The notes beneath the pieces were generated by a model, which was not told the DNA's origin, searched no databases, and was given only the letters and a program-made list of their open reading frames with translations. This document shows, piece by piece, positions 63,340-64,000 of a stretch of DNA of 64,000 bases (position 1 is the stretch's first letter; every line of letters begins with the position of its first letter). The DNA is taken from assembly GCF_025465945.1 (NCBI RefSeq), contig NZ_JANLNW010000004.1:1-64000 (forward strand). The letters are read 5' to 3'. The position numbers were made by a program, and so were the translations under genes. This stretch comes from Pseudomonas sp. 6D_7.1_Bac1 (lineage in GTDB: Bacteria > Pseudomonadota > Gammaproteobacteria > Pseudomonadales > Pseudomonadaceae).

Positions 63340-64000
63340 TTAGCTGGACAGGTTTTCGAGCACATATTCGGCCGCGGCCAAATCCTGCGCACCAATACCA
63401 ACGAGTTTTGCCACTGTGATATCTGCACTCTTCGTGCGTCCAATCTTGTGCCCAGCCAACACCTCACCTATTTCCCCCGCCACGCTCTCAGGGCGGTATT
63501 GTCCTTGTTGAATGGCGCGTAAAACATCTCCATTCGAAACCGTCGTCTCGATCGAGTCTACGAAGACCCGAGCACGTTGCAATACCACGGCGTCTAACTC
63601 GCACTTGGTCGGATCGTCTGCGCCAACGGCTGTTATGTGCTGCCCTTCGCGTAACCATTCTCCTCGTACCAGTGGTTCCCTGGAGAGCGTCGCAGTGATG
63701 AGCACATCGGTGCTGCGAACCGTTTTCTCTAGGTCGCTGGTCACACGGATTTCGACATTGGGCAACCTCTCAATCAGGCGATTTTTCAGAGAGTTGGCTT
63801 TGTCTACATTGCGTCCCCAGATCAGCAGTGTCTCGAATGGGCGCTCGCGATAAAGAGCTTGCGGTTGCCAATATGCCTGCACACCTGAACCGAGAACGGC
63901 CGCTGTTTTGATTCTGGTTGGCGCGAACGCTCGAGCAGCTAGCGCACCCGCTGCGGCAGTGCGTATGTCTGAGAGGTAATGTTCTTCATTGAGCAATGCA
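63340..64000 (-). CDS. Ornithine cyclodeaminase/mu-crystallin-family protein, 5' end outside window
   Basis: The C-terminal ~220 residues are visible. LSDIRTAAAGALAARAFAP, then NAD-binding AVLGSGVQAYWQPQAL, IWGRNVDKA, TATLSREPLVRGEWLREGQHITAVGADDPTKCELD, and GEIGEVLAGHKIGRT. The family includes ornithine cyclodeaminase, alanine and ketimine-reducing enzymes; the substrate is not determined. The start and first ~100 residues lie beyond 64000. Confidence 0.9.
   Translation of the reverse strand, partial: ALLNEEHYLSDIRTAAAGALAARAFAPTRIKTAAVLGSGVQAYWQPQALYRERPFETLLIWGRNVDKANSLKNRLIERLPNVEIRVTSDLEKTVRSTDVLITATLSREPLVRGEWLREGQHITAVGADDPTKCELDAVVLQRARVFVDSIETTVSNGDVLRAIQQGQYRPESVAGEIGEVLAGHKIGRTKSADITVAKLVGIGAQDLAAAEYVLENLSS

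Overview
The window looks like chromosomal DNA of a fluorescens-type Pseudomonas. GC is high, and several families common in that genus are present (DUF1302/DUF1329 pair, OprB porin, DUF2790, MXKDX repeat protein). There are also many paired inverted repeats of the REP/REPIN kind, with arms such as GTGGGAGCGAGCCTGCTCGC. No rRNA gene or CRISPR array was seen. The only tRNA gene found is selC.

Layout. 0-2.5 kb: the 3' end of an Rhs polymorphic toxin gene with its probable immunity gene, a 224-bp element with perfect 16-bp terminal inverted repeats, and a small gene behind a leader that can fold in mutually exclusive ways. 2.5-29.3 kb: a steroid (bile acid/sterol) degradation region. It holds an outer-membrane pair (DUF1302/DUF1329), two ketosteroid dehydrogenases, several short-chain dehydrogenases, the KshB reductase, HsaA/HsaB/HsaC-like ring A/B enzymes, and a C/D-ring set (FadD3, IpdA, IpdB, IpdC, EchA20, two FadE, FadA6, an Rv3548c-like SDR). 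29.5-38.7 kb: the selenoprotein formate dehydrogenase fdnG(UGA)-fdnH-fdnI-fdhE followed by selA-selB-selC, so enzyme and selenocysteine machinery sit together. 38.9-46.8 kb: a probable Fur-controlled iron operon (OprB porin, beta-propeller protein, DyP peroxidase, ferric iron ABC transporter). 46.9-50 kb: Ppx/GppA phosphatase, diguanylate cyclase, small Rossmann protein. 50-52.5 kb: tyrosine recombinase divergent from a KfrA-like coiled-coil DNA-binding protein. 52.2-54.6 kb: LysR regulator with GST and NTF2-like genes. 54.7-63.3 kb: an accessory zone with much decay: head-to-head truncated OYE and MFS genes, an efflux outer-membrane gene with an in-frame stop, a GGDEF fragment and a collapsed mercury-resistance operon. 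An intact molybdopterin oxidoreductase/cytochrome b/MXKDX set lies among them. The window ends inside an ornithine cyclodeaminase-like gene.

The most interesting signals are two. (1) A directional near-palindrome, TAGTCC-N4-GGACGATG, lies 58-98 nt before the start codon of seven steroid-region genes and always points the same way relative to the gene. It is clear at five genes and degenerate at two, and looks like the operator of an unidentified steroid regulator. (2) The leader at 1628-1826 has three long helices competing for the same bases just before a small gene of unknown function, like a riboswitch or attenuator. Gene functions come from remembered family features read from the sequence; no database search was run.
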